The translations under genes were made by a program, and so were the position numbers. From assembly GCA_037179385.1 (NCBI GenBank), contig CM074179.1, forward strand, positions 71,385,683-71,449,682: a stretch of DNA of 64,000 bases, written 5' to 3'. Shown one piece after another: positions 49,207 to 60,553 of the stretch (positions are counted from its first letter, which is position 1; every line of letters begins with the position of its first letter). The notes under the pieces are model-generated. The model searched no databases. It saw nothing but the letters and a program-made list of their open reading frames with translations, and was not told the DNA's origin. The stretch comes from Holothuria scabra (Eukaryota > Echinodermata > Holothuroidea > Aspidochirotida > Holothuriidae).

Positions 49207-51239
49207 GATTCCTTGCCGAAGGCAGGCAAGGAATCTATGCGATGGTGATGTCGTGTGTGTGGGGGAGGGTGTGTGGGGGGGTGTGTTTGTGTGTGTATGT
49301 GATGCTTTGGCTTGTAAACACAATATCTCAAGAAGGGTAAGTATGACTAACCTCATATTTGGTGTGTTGGTTGGTCATATTGAGTAGATGATCCCTATTG
49401 TTTTTGGTGGAGATCAAAGGTCATTTGGGGTCACGAGAGGTCAAAAGGTCAAAACTTTGTAAACACGATATCTCGAGAACGGTACATGTGGCTATGCTCA
49501 TATTTAATGTGTGGGTTGGTCATATTGAGAAGATGATCCCTATCGATTTTCGTGGAGGTCAAAGATCATTTGGGGTCACGAGAGGTCAATAGGTAAATTC
49601 CTTAGAAATTGCTTGTAAACACGGTATCTCAGGAAGAGTAAGTGTGACTAATCTCATATTTGGTGTGTGCATTGGCCATATTGAGCAGGTGATCCCTATT
49701 GTTTTTGGTGGAGGTCAAAGGTCATTTGGGGTCATGAGAGGTCAAAAGGTCAAAACTTTGTAAACACGATATCTCAAGAATGGTACATGTGGCTATACTC
49801 ATATTTAATGTGTGGGTTGGTCATATTGAGAAGATGATCCCTATCGATTTTCGTGGAGGTCAAAGATCATTTGGGGTCACGAGAGGTCAATAGGTAAATT
49901 CCTTAGAAATTGCTTGTAAACACGGTATCTCAGGAAGAGTAAGTGTGACTAATCTCATATTTGGTGTGTGCATTGGCCATATTGAGTACATGATCCCTAT
50001 TGTTTTTGGTGTAGATCAAAGGTCATTTGGGGTCACAAGAGGTCAAAAGGTCAAAACTTAGTAAACACTATATCTCAAGAATGGTACATGTGACTATGCT
50101 CATATTTGGTGTGTGGTTTGGTCATATTGAATAGATGATCCCTATAGATTTTCGTGGAGGTCAAAGGTCATTTGGGGTCATGAGAGGTCAATAGGTACAT
50201 TCCTTAAGAATTGCTTGTAAACACGGTATCTCAAGAAGAGTAAGTGTGACTGATCTCATATTTAGTGTGTGCATTGGCCATATTGAGTAGATGATCCCTA
50301 TCGTTTTTGGTGTAGATCAAAGGTCATTTGGGGTCACAAGAGGTCAAAAGGTCAAAACTTAGTAAACACTATATCTCAAGAATGGTACATGTGACTATGC
50401 TCATATTTGGTGTGTGCGTTGGTCATATTGAGTAGATGATCCCTATTGTTTTTGGTGGAGGTCAAAGGTCATTTGGGGTCATGAGAGGTCAAAGGGTCAA
50501 AACTTCGTAAACATGATATCTCGAGAATGGTACATGTGACTATGCTCATATTTGGTGTGTGGGTTAGTCATATTGAGTACATGATCACTATAGATTTTCG
50601 TGGAGGTCAAAGATCATTTGGGGTCAGGAGAGGTCAATAGGTAAATTCCTTAGAAATTGCTTGTAAACAAGGTATCTCAAGAAGAGTAAGTGTGACTAAT
50701 CTCATATTTAGTGTGTGCAATGGCCATATTGAGCAGGTGATCCCTATTGTTTTTGGTGGAGGTCAAAGGTCATTTGGGGTCATGAGAGGTCAAAAGGTCA
50801 AAACTTCGTAAACACGATATCTCAAGAACGGTACATGTGACTGTGCTCATATTTAGTGTGTTGATTGGTCATATTGAGTAGATGATCCCTATTGATTTTC
50901 CCAAAGGTCAAGGTTCATTTGGAGTCGGCATGTTCAAAGCCTGACAAGCTTTCCTGCACAGTCTTTCAAGAAAGGTCACTTGTAGGGTCCTGTAACTTGT
51001 CATGTAGATGGCACATAGTGAATACATGGTCCCAGAAGTTTTTGGTGGAGGTCAAATGTCATTTGGGTTCACAACGGGCAAGGGGGATCTCAATGTAGGA
51101 AGATTGGACGCATTGCATGCGTACTTTGTGGACACATTATGGAGCCCTGTTAATTGAAAAACATTGCAAAGCAATGTCAATGTGAAAAAAGGCCTTACAT
51201 TTCAGCGGCAAGGAATCACTAAGCCTTTTGGCTTTCTGG
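49207..51239 (+). mobile_element. Helentron-like element, terminal type A, complete, with higher-order array
   Basis: GATTCCTTGCC and its inverse, TATGCGATGGTGATG, then a G/T-rich run (49250-49300). The array (about 49310-50930) has monomers of about 145-155 bp organised as a 300-bp dimer: the phrase CGGTATCTCAGGAAGAGTAAG recurs at 49622 and 49922. The subterminal GGCAAGGAATC is at 51207-51217, then the hairpin AAGCCTTTTGGCTT and CTGG (51236-51239). Unoccupied paralogues are at about 44858-44868 and 20622-20632, where AAGGTTG runs directly into TTTTATCAGTGG. Confidence 0.88.
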
Positions 51240-51663
51240 TTTTATCAGTGGAAGAGAAGGGAAGTAAAATTTGAGTTGCAACAGAGAAAAGTCAGGTCCA
51301 GGGATAAAGATGATTTGTTGTCTTGTGAAAATGCAATAAAAACTAATCTGGACTCTGGATGATGTCACAGAACATGCTACTGTAGCCTTAACTTTGATTG
51401 CAAACTGATTCAATGTAATGTTGGTAATTATGTTTCCGATACTCTGCCGCTGATGTGACATTATCAATACTGAATCAAATGGGTTGGAAATTGAAGTTAT
51501 GACAAGGGTTATCTATGTTGCCCCTCCTCACCTTCTATTTACAATATGTAACCCTTCTTACTTGTGGTAAAACCAGTGAGTTTTGGGAAATCTGTGACAT
51601 CATCCAAAATCCGGCATAGAATTTATTGCATTTTTAAGAGACTACATGTCATCTTTCATATTT

Positions 51664-52882
51664 GGGTCATTCCAAGCCGATTCAATGAATGGTCCCCAGG
51701 TGACCATCTGAGATATTAATGATTTTCACATATTATGGTGCTGTATAGACAAAAGGAACACACTTGAAATTTTGGGGCCCATAGCTGAAGCAGTTTGGGA
51801 GTTACAGCCTTCTTAAAAGTATTGTGCAATACCATATTTTCATGCCAAATGTTACTTTTGAGTTTTTTCATGAATTTGAATGCTAATAACTTTTCATACG
51901 AAAGAGGTTTAAGGCCCAAAACTGATAAATGATATGCCTGGTGGCAATATAAAAATCTGATTTCAGATTAGCAGTACTTTGCTGTTTTTTGGATATGTGG
52001 GCCCTCAAAAATGCATTTTTTCACTCTCAGAAGCATTTTTTCAAATTTTTGGGACTACCTGGGCCCACTACCAATGATCCAAACTCCAAAGGGCCCTTGT
52101 GTTATGCCTCATCAATATTTGGTCACTTCACTACAATAAAGAGTAAGTATTGCAACATGGAGTAAAATTTGTTGTGGTTGTGCACATGATCTCTTGCTGT
52201 ACGTGCAACCAGAAATATCTCTGATGAAATGTTTATATTTTGTAATAAAGTGTTCAAGGGCCCATAGTACATCCTCTAAGTAGGCCACAGGGGCAACATT
52301 CATCCTGTAATTTGACCTTTAAGGAGGTAAAAACACCTCGGCCAAGTATAGACTTTCTTTGTTTCTTTGTTCTAGATATCCATGTTGTAATACTTTATAC
52401 TCTTTCTTGTAGTGAAAGTGACCAAATATTAATGAGGTATAACATTAGGGCCCTTTGGATCATTGGTAGTGGGCCCAGGTGGTCCCAAAAATTTGAAAAA
52501 AATGCTTCTGGAAGTAAAAAATTGCAGTTCTGAGGGCCAACATATCCAAAATCATGAGCGAAGTACTGCTAATCTGAAGTCAGATTATATTTATATTGTC
52601 ACCAGACATCTCATTTATCAAATTTAGGCCTTATACCTCTTCGTATGAAAAGTTATCAGCATTCAAATTCATGAAAAAACTCAGAAGCAACATTTGGCAT
52701 GAAAATATGGTATTGCACAATACTTTTTAGAAGGCTGTAACTCCCAAATGCTTTCATGGGCCCCAAAATTTCAGTGTGTTCCTTTTGTCTATGCAGCAAC
52801 ATGATGTGTGAAAATTATCAAAATCTGAGATGGTCACCTGGGGACTTTCCTGAAAATTTGTTGATTTGGCACGGAATGACCC
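51664..52882. mobile_element. Long palindromic element, ~490-bp inverted arms
   Basis: Starts GGGTCATTCC and ends GGAATGACCC. The arms 51664-about 52155 and about 52390-52882 are reverse complements over nearly their whole length with moderate divergence, leaving a loop of about 230 bp. It is flanked by ATTT on both sides (51660-51663 and 52883-52886). Units 1 and 2 show the unoccupied site (CATATTTGTCATC at about 42768 and 45288). No coding frame spans it. Superfamily is uncertain. Confidence 0.85.
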
Positions 52883-53315
52883 ATTTGTCATCTGTGTTTT
52901 AAAACTTTGGAAATTTGTTTCATTCTTTAAAAAATTTCAATTACATCAACATGACTTTGGAAAGAATTCCAGATATGCTTGCTGTTTTCCATGAAATGCA
53001 TGTATCAAGTAACAGTTCAGCAGTGCTCCCCCATTTCCTTTTATTTTTTTTTTTTTTTTTTAATTTTCTATAGGTCGGCAACTAATATTGAAAACCTTGA
53101 TAATGTGGACATCTACAGAATCTATGAACACTATTATCACACCTTTCAACCTTGAATTTTATGTGTAGAAGGATTTATGACCCTCACCCTGTATTATTTT
53201 GTCTTACCACTCCACATGCACCACAGTATTTCTATGCCCCCTTCATGCTTGGGGTTGTAGAATATGCCCAGTGTGATTCCTGCTTTTTACAAGACTTCAG
53301 TAAAGGGAAGGAATT

Positions 53316-54102
53316 CTGCCCCTTTCTGACAAAAAGAAGTAACCCACATTTTCAATATTTTGAGTTATTTACCAAAACACGTTACCTTAAAGCCAACAGA
53401 AATGCCTCTACAGGACACAAGGACACCTGCTATAAGTAACTGAACAATTTATAACTTAAACATTGGAAAATATTTTTTTCCCAAAATTCATTGCAAAAGC
53501 AGACTAATGTGGTCTACTTCCTTTTGTGAGAAAACAATATCCATGTGAACATGTACACTTTTCTGACAGATAGAAGTATGTTCTATAATGTTTAATTTCA
53601 ATATTCTGTCATATTTTTTTAACAGAAAATGTTTTGTTTTGTTTTATACAGGAGATATTGTAACAGTTGATTACAAGATTTTTAATGTGGATTACTTCTT
53701 TTTGTATGGAAAAATCAATTAAAATATTCCTTACAATTTCTGACAGAAAGAAGTACAAGCCACTGCTTCTTTTTGTCAGAAACAGTTCGGTCAAAATAAT
53801 ACTTGTATTTTCTGACAGAAAGAAGTAAAAGCCACTGCTTCTCTTTGTCAGAAACAGTGTAGTGAAAATAACAGTTGTACTTTCTGACAGAAAGAAGTAC
53901 AAGCCATTGCTCCTTTTTGTCTGAAAAGAATGCAGTTTTCCATGTGGGTTACTTCTTTTCTTGGCTGATTATCTCAGGAAGTAGACTACATGTTAGAATA
54001 TTTAATATCAGAAAATTTAAGTTTCAGTAAGAGAAAAAAGAATACGAAATAAAATCAATTTTGAAAAAATGTGGATTACTTCTTTTTGTCAGAAAGGTGC
54101 AG
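53316..54102. mobile_element. 787-bp element with inverted termini and internal hairpin repeats
   Basis: The left end CTGCCCCTTTCTGACAAAAA and the right end, reverse-complemented as CTGCACCTTTCTGACAAAAA, match with one mismatch in the first 20 bases and continue inward. It is flanked by AATT (53312-53315 and 54103-54106), and the sister sites at about 43195 and 47797 are unoccupied. The terminal motif TTTCTGACA-AAAGAAGTA recurs inside in both orientations. About 53738-53925 holds three copies of a 60-70-bp unit that is itself a hairpin. No protein is evident. Confidence 0.85.
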
Positions 54103-55048
54103 AATTGCACTGTGTTTGAACTGTATTTGAAACCAAACAAATTTTTTACCATATACATGTAACCTTTACCTAGTTTCATCTAGTTGACACTATAATCTGA
54201 ATCAATACCTACCTGTACTAACAGATGAAGGCCTAGCTACACATGTATGCCCAATTGGTCACTCCAAGATCCAATCTCTTTGGTCTTCAGCTTAATTTCT
54301 CATTCCTCTTCAGTGTTACCATTATGATAATATTTTGCAACCATTAAATCATTGATACTAACAAACATCAAATATCAACGTAGAAGTGTAAATTTTCCTT
54401 CATGACAATTCCTTTTGTAAAGACAAATCTTCCCCAAAAATGTTCACTGCAATAGTGTAGCTGTGCACTTTTTTTTTAAGAAAGACCATACAGACTGCAA
54501 AAACATATGAGATAAAGTCACCTGATTTAATGCCAGAAAACCCACATTTAGGGTTCTTGTTGTTAATGGGGTTAACGGCCCAATTCTCTCACCCCAGATA
54601 GTACCAATTCTCCTAACCTTCTTACTTAAGCCTCTCACACCGTTTTCTGAAATTCACCTTCATCCAGACTCAATCTCAGTTTCTCAGTTTTTGCTTCAGG
54701 GTGAGTAAAGTAAACCTCAATATGTATAATGAAAACACTCTCAGTACAGTACATGCTGTGTAATATAAGCTTTGGTTCTCTGCATTGTTTGAATCAGCTG
54801 TCAATCAAAGAGCTGAGCCAATTGAGTATTTAGGCAATATTTACCCCTACAAATATTATAGTTCGGGGTAAGAGGATTGGCCCTTTAAACTACAGCAATG
54901 CAGTATATCTGTATCATACTGTTAATACAGACATTTTATTTTAAAGAGTTTTCCAGCCAGCACTGCATTGTAAAAAGGGAATTTACAGTATACAACTGAA
55001 GCAGTACAAATGTTAAAATATTGTACACCGACAACTTTTTCATTACAG

Positions 55049-55240
55049 TATATCCAGTGGTGAATGGTCATTTCAGCCAGAATCATGTTTATTTGGACGT
55101 TGACAGAAATGGCCACTTAATTGACATGTGTGAAAGAAAGTGTTGGTGCTGGTACTAGACTTGTTTGGGAAATTGTAGACCAAAATTTGGATAAAGATAA
55201 CTTTCCAAAGTGATAAATTTAAGTCCACCAATGATGATGG
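55049..55240 (+). pseudogene. E6: broken Ig-like domain exon
   Basis: The acceptor (TTTTTCATTACAG) and the first half of the exon match E3-E5, but the copy is disabled in several ways. Four extra bases after GGCCACTTA shift the frame and lead to a TAG about 45 bp on. Two further bases are missing near 55190. A deletion of about 350 bp, compared with E4, removes the second Cys region, the donor site and the start of the downstream intron, joining GATGATGG directly to intron sequence (TCTGAATC). It cannot encode the domain. If the intact acceptor is still used, the product would be truncated. Confidence 0.88.
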
Positions 55241-55335
55241 TCTGAATCTTTATCAGTTGAAACAACTGGTGACTGAAGAGTAGTGCCAGTCTCTTATCTG
55301 GCACACACTATTCAATATTTTCACACACTGTTTTT

Positions 55336-56375
55336 GATTCCTTGCCGAAGGCAGGCAAGGAATCTATGCGATGGTGATGTAAAACGGGGACATGAGCCTT
55401 TTTTTTCTCCGGGCAAGTGTGGATACACCTGCAAGTGGGGATATCCCCACTTGCCAAATGCAAAATTAGCCATGAAATTGAATTTCTCACGTTTCAAGGA
55501 TATACCACAGCAAGTTTGAAGCATTTTGGAGTTTTCCCCAATTTCCATGTGATGGACCTAACATTAGGTGACAAACCGTGGGCTGTTGCATGGGTGTATG
55601 TGTATCTGTGTAGTACCAGTAAATTGGGGACATGAGCGTTTTTTCCCCTAGTCAAGTGTCGATACACCCAAAGTGGGGATATCCACATTTTCATGGTTAA
55701 AAAAATGTGTCCCCGATTGACGGTCAAAACATGCATGTGTGTGTGTATGTGTGTTTGTGACGCCTGCTTGTAAACACGATATCTCAAGAACCGTAACCTC
55801 CAGGGATCTCAAACTTGGCATGTAGATTGTCCACATTGTCCACATTTTTTTTGGTAGAGGTCAAATGTCATTTGGGGTCACCAGAGGTCAAAATGTAAAT
55901 ACCTTGGAAATTGCTTGTAAACACGATATCTCCAGAAGGAAAAATGTGAGCAATCTCATACTTACCTTGCTGATTGTCCATATTGAGTAGATGGTCACTA
56001 TTGTTTTTGATGGAGGTCAAAGGTCATTTGGGGTCACCAGAGGGAAAAAGGTCAAAACCTTGTAAACACTATATCTCAAGAAGGGTAAATGTGAGGGATC
56101 TCATACATAGCAGGTGGATTGCCCATATTAAGTAGATGATCACCATTATTTTTGGTGGAGGTCAAAGGTCATTTGGGGTCATCAGAGATGAAAAGCTCAA
56201 AAACTTGTAAACACCATATGTCAAGAAAGGTAACTGCCAGGAATCTCATATTTACTAAGTGGATTGTCCATATTGAGTAGATGACCCCTATTGTTTTTAT
56301 TGGATGTCAAAGGTCATTTGGGGTCATCAGAGTTCAAAACGTCTAAACCTTGCAAACACTATATCTCAAAAGAGT
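55336..56375 (+). mobile_element. Helentron-like type A element, 3' end missing
   Basis: Standard 5' end (GATTCCTTGCC hairpin, TATGCGATGGTGATG), but the microsatellite is replaced by about 350 bp of other sequence. That sequence contains two related segments at 55384-55458 and 55623-55700, each beginning GGGGACATGAGC. A GT run and about four monomers with GGAGGTCAAAGGTCATTTGG follow. The family sequence stops near 56375 without the 3' hairpin. Residues 55431-55454 form a perfect 24-bp palindrome centred on GGATATCC. The corresponding site in unit 1 (about 44590) is unoccupied. Confidence 0.75.
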
Positions 56376-58467
56376 ATATAACTGTTGAATTTAATATCCA
56401 TGAGCGGTTAGGGTGAAAGGGTAAGAATAATTTGGCATGTGTAATGTAATAGGCATAGGGTATATAATTTTTTTGGAACAGTTTATTAACTTCACTATGT
56501 AAATTCTTTAGTGAGGTAATTTTGAAAATGCATTTGTAAAGTACTGAAGCAAACTCATAGGAAGAAGGTCTTAGGTGCAAAAAAAGGCACATCACATGGT
56601 AGTGACTGTACAGTATGTTGATTCTGGCATGAAATTGTGCCCTGTTATTACATTAAGTTCCAAATATTAATACATGAAAAAGTGGGCAGAGCAAAATATA
56701 AAATCTTAAAAGGCAAAATCTGTTCATCAGGCTGGCATACATGCTTTAATGCTCATGGGTATGCTGATTTTGCAGCCGCAAGTAAATAGATTTTCATGAA
56801 ACTGATGTGGAACATGTGAGTTTAAACAGTCTGTATAAGGGTCATTTAGGGACATAGTCTAAAAATATTAGAAGATGCTTCTGTGCACACTTAGTAGATG
56901 ACTGATATGGAACTTCATAAGTATAAACTTTGAACAGAGAGTACTCTGTGTGATGCACAAGAATCTCTTTTATAACATACCTACTTGCTTTTTCAATAAC
57001 CTTAAAGAAAACCTGAAGAAAACATTAAATTTAGTGGGAAAAAGTGCTAATATTTGACAAACCTTGTGCCTACTGTCCTCATGAGGACATGTGCATGCAA
57101 GCATGCATTAATTGGAAGTGGGAATTGATGAATTAGATATACCACAGTTAATTAGTTTTACAAAAAAGAACCTAATTTACACTGATCATTTGGTATCAAA
57201 TACCCTTCAGCGCACATGAACTGTCATTGCCTAATAGAGTGAATCAAATTGTGACTGACCCATTCTTTGCCATTTGGTCACAGTTATCTCGCCCAATTTT
57301 TCACAGTTGACTGCCAGTTATCCCCACAGTGTCCTGAAGGATTACCTCATACAAACATACAGCTCAATTGACTTAAGCTTTTTACTGTATAAGTGGTGTT
57401 AATTGACTCTTATAAACCCTCTGAAGAAAGCTTATTTTTATCTCAGTACATAACCACGACAGCCCATTGTTTGTGTATACTCCTATTTCCTGCCATTCCC
57501 TGCAGGCATTCAGTACTCTATTTGTGGTCCAAATGTCAGACCTCCATGAAAGTCACACCTCTGCTAAATCAAGCATAAAATAACTGTCCACATTATCTTG
57601 TCTCATCTGACCACAAATAAAAGTTGTTTGCCTAGCCATTGTCTGGAGATGGAGAAGTTCATGTACACTGATCAAGTTTCTAAACTGAAAGTCATCTTAG
57701 AAATACTGTAGATTGACACCCTTCAGAAATTAGTGTCCTTTACATAGAAGCTGGGGGAATTGAACAAATAGTGTGTTTGTATAAGGAATTTTGTTGAACA
57801 AAACTTTAAACATTGGTGTCTGTCTAGATTGGTTTTTCTGCTTTACACTTTCAATATGCTCTACAGTGATTATTTGTCACTTAGTTTCATTCTAGATTTT
57901 GTTTTAAATTTTTGATAGCATAAATGTATCAGGATACTACTTGCCTCATCTCTGCTTATATCTGGATAACCGCACCAAAAAAGTAACCCCTGTGTGAAGG
58001 ATTATATAGTTATGTCAAATATCATCATCGAGTGGGAATTCTTGTCTCACATTTCATTTTTATCCATGTCACTATCCCCCCCCCAAAAAAAAAAAAGTGT
58101 ACCATAAAGCTTAATGCATAGAACCATTGCTTCAAGATTACCCTTTATGACACTTTTCAAAAGTATTAAGATTTTATTTTGCATTGCTGCTGTCATTTAA
58201 AAGTAGTTCAGGTAATAAGAGCAAGCATAATGGTGTATACTGTGTATCAAACAAGGAAAACTTGTACTGTATGTTATGCTGTACCTACAGTATAAGTAGA
58301 CAAAAGGCAAATTAAAAGTCTTGTTAAATTATGGATTAATAGGGATATCTGCTTTTGCTAATTTGCAAAGGATACCATAGACAATGGGTGGGGCATTTCC
58401 CCCATAAAGCAAAAATTGCCGTCAGTAATAGCCAAGGTTACACATCTCTGTTCAGATGTCTCTTTAG
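56376..58467. other. Intronic sequence between E6 and E7, no gene recognised
   Basis: AT-rich, with short open frames only and a C-run/A-run at 58077-58095. I found no exon of the Ig family and no terminal repeats. Confidence 0.4.
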
Positions 58468-58845
58468 GCTTGGTCTCACATACCCCGCAACACCCAGTGT
58501 TAACTTGTGTTTACAATCAGACAAAACCACAGGCTAACCCCGTGTTTTCCAGTCTGTGTTCTCACATACCCAGTGTTTTGTTGATTGGATAGTGTTACCA
58601 TAGTAACGAGGCCAAATATTTCACACACCGATTACAGCAAAATGTAAGAAAATACCTGTCATCAGTTCGATAAATACCTGTGACCTTGCTTGGTTAAAAC
58701 AAACACGATGTTTAAAACTGCTTAACCCTGCGATTTGAGGTGGATCAAATTTTAAACACCGACCCCGCGTTAACCCGCGTTCCCACGTTTCTCGAGCGTG
58801 AGGTAATACAGTGTTACCTCGAGCATGGGGTATGTGAGAACACAG
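58468..58845. mobile_element. MITE-like element with imperfect inverted ends
   Basis: GGTCTCACATACCCC near 58470 and GGGGTATGTGAGAACAC near 58827-58843 are imperfect reverse complements. Between them lie several GTGTTAAC/CGCGTTAACC-type words, some in inverted orientation. No target duplication was fixed. No protein. Confidence 0.5.
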
Positions 58846-59039
58846 TATTTGATCCAATGCTTGAAGGAGAGTGTGTCAATGAGGGCTTGTTTAAACACTA
58901 ACCTCAATGCAGACTTTTCGAAACATAGAGGCATCGGAACATAGAGACTTCAGAATGGAGAGCTGTCCCCATTGACCAAACTTTTGAAAAAAATGGTTTC
59001 AAAATACTGCTTTATCAAGTAATGAGACAGTTTTCTGGA

Positions 59040-59432
59040 ATATTAAAGCTGTGTGAGAAATTCCTCTTGTGTGTGGAGATCAAAGGTTTGAGGTGACAGT
59101 TAGATCAAACTTTGTTGTAGACATAATATTTTTAGGGGGATAACTGTGAGGGATCTCATACCATGGTGGTAGTACTTCCATACTCATTCTGTACTAAGCT
59201 TAATTTTGAATTACTCATGTTGATGGACGTGTTGGTAAGGTGATCACTATTGTTTTTAAGGGGTCGAAAGGTCATTTTGGGTCACATGAGGTCAAAAAGT
59301 TTTGACCTTACTAGTATTATATCTCAATTAAGTAGGATAATTGTATGGGATCTCATGCATGTCATGTTTGTTTCCATGTTTGCTATGATATATCATACTC
59401 CAAGGAATCACTATAAGCCTGTTGGCTTTTTA
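59040..59432 (+). mobile_element. Decayed Helentron-like remnant with type A 3' end
   Basis: Contains AGGTCATTTTGGGTCACATGAGGTCAAAA in degenerate monomers. It ends CCAAGGAATCACTATAAGCCTGTTGGCTTTT, a mutated version of the type A tail, followed by a T-rich tract (59429-59460). No 5' end was found. Confidence 0.6.
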
Positions 59433-60221
59433 TTTTTTTTTTTATTTTTTTATTTTTTTTATGAAATAAGTTTGTGTTCAGTGCTATTGCCACAATTCAG
59501 TGAGCCACCACTGGAAAAAAGGCTGTGGCCAGCTCAGCTTGAACCAAAAGGTTGGAAACTGGGCTGTAAAACTCTGTCTACCTACAGTAACTAACTAACT
59601 TCATTCATGATGGCTCGCATTACAAAATATTTGGACTGTTCCTCTCACTGTGGAAACTAAAACTGTTTAGTGGATTATTTGTTGTTCATGAATTAGAGAA
59701 TACGTATTACAGTTTGGATGGAAAAGTGCTTCTCAAAGATGACATTATTGAACATGTGGACTAATCCACATGCTACAGTCCCTGTAAATATTCACTCTTT
59801 ATAAGAAAGAAGTGTAGCATTTGCAATATGATCAGTACTATATTGTAAATGTTCTTTAACAAAAGTTACCCCCCCCCCCCAAAAAAAAAAAAAAAAAATG
59901 TAAGTGAAACAATAACAGCCTTGAGACTTCTATGTGAATTAGTGAAAATTGGGATTCATAATCTTGAAACCAAGGAAAGAGTGTCAGAAAGAGTCTGTAA
60001 AATACTTAGGCATGGTTTTAAATAGTAGCCTACAGTTTCAAGGTAGAGTAGTGGCACTTTTTTTAAACCGGTACCTTTCTTATTGAAATTGAAACTTCTT
60101 ATAGGCATGGACAGTCTTAAAGACAATACTGAAATTAGTGAGGAAAATTTGGAAGTGGTGATGGAAGTTTATCAGCCAGCACTGTTTTTTAGGGATGTCG
60201 TATACCTTATGTGCATGAAGT
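59433..60221. other. Intronic sequence before E7
   Basis: T-rich tract, then AT-rich sequence with a C-run/A-run at 59870-59898. No supported gene. Confidence 0.4.
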
Positions 60222-60472
60222 GTGCGGCTCGTTTACTTGCCGTTTGGTCTACTCCTGGAAAATAAAACGATATTCCGGGTGTCACATGATCAACGAAGAC
60301 ACCAAATCTGCCTTTGCTATCTCCGAAAACACAAAATCAAGACACCAAATCACATGATTTTGTGTTTTCAGAGATAGCGAAGGCACATTTGGTGCCTTTG
60401 TTGATCATGTGACACCCGGAATATCGTTTCATTTTCCGGGGATAGACCAAACGGCAAGTAACCGAGCTGCAC
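60222..60472. mobile_element. Near-perfect 251-bp palindrome just upstream of E7
   Basis: The arms from GTGCGGCTCGTTTACTTGCC and from GGCAAGTAACCGAGCTGCAC pair across about 118 bp each, with a loop of about 15 bp near 60340. Inner blocks such as CATGATCAACGAAG and CTTTGTTGATCATG also match. MITE-like, no coding capacity. It ends 81 bp before the E7 acceptor, so in a transcript it would form a strong hairpin next to the splice site. Confidence 0.85.
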
Positions 60473-60553
60473 GCATAATATGACTTTCATCCATTGCAAG
60501 ATTGTATGACATTTAATTGTTCTTTTTTACTTTCTTTTTCTTAAAAATTGCAG

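Larger units (their letters stand above)
45200..51572 (+). repeat. Ig-exon duplicon, unit 2 (two insertions)
   Basis: Same order as unit 1: block S from CCAGTGAGTTTTGGGAAATC at 45200, exon E5, downstream block, then block R (51240-51530). Two Helentron-like elements (45456-47541 and 49207-51239) interrupt it. With them removed, the unit is about 2.25 kb, close to the 2.5 kb of unit 1. Confidence 0.85.
51573..55335 (+). repeat. Ig-exon duplicon, unit 3 (decayed)
   Basis: Block S starts at 51573 (CCAGTGAGTTTTGGGAAATC). It contains two inserted elements (51664-52882, 53316-54102) and then runs through the E4/E5-type upstream intron into the broken exon E6. The unit ends where a type A element begins at 55336. 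Confidence 0.82.
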
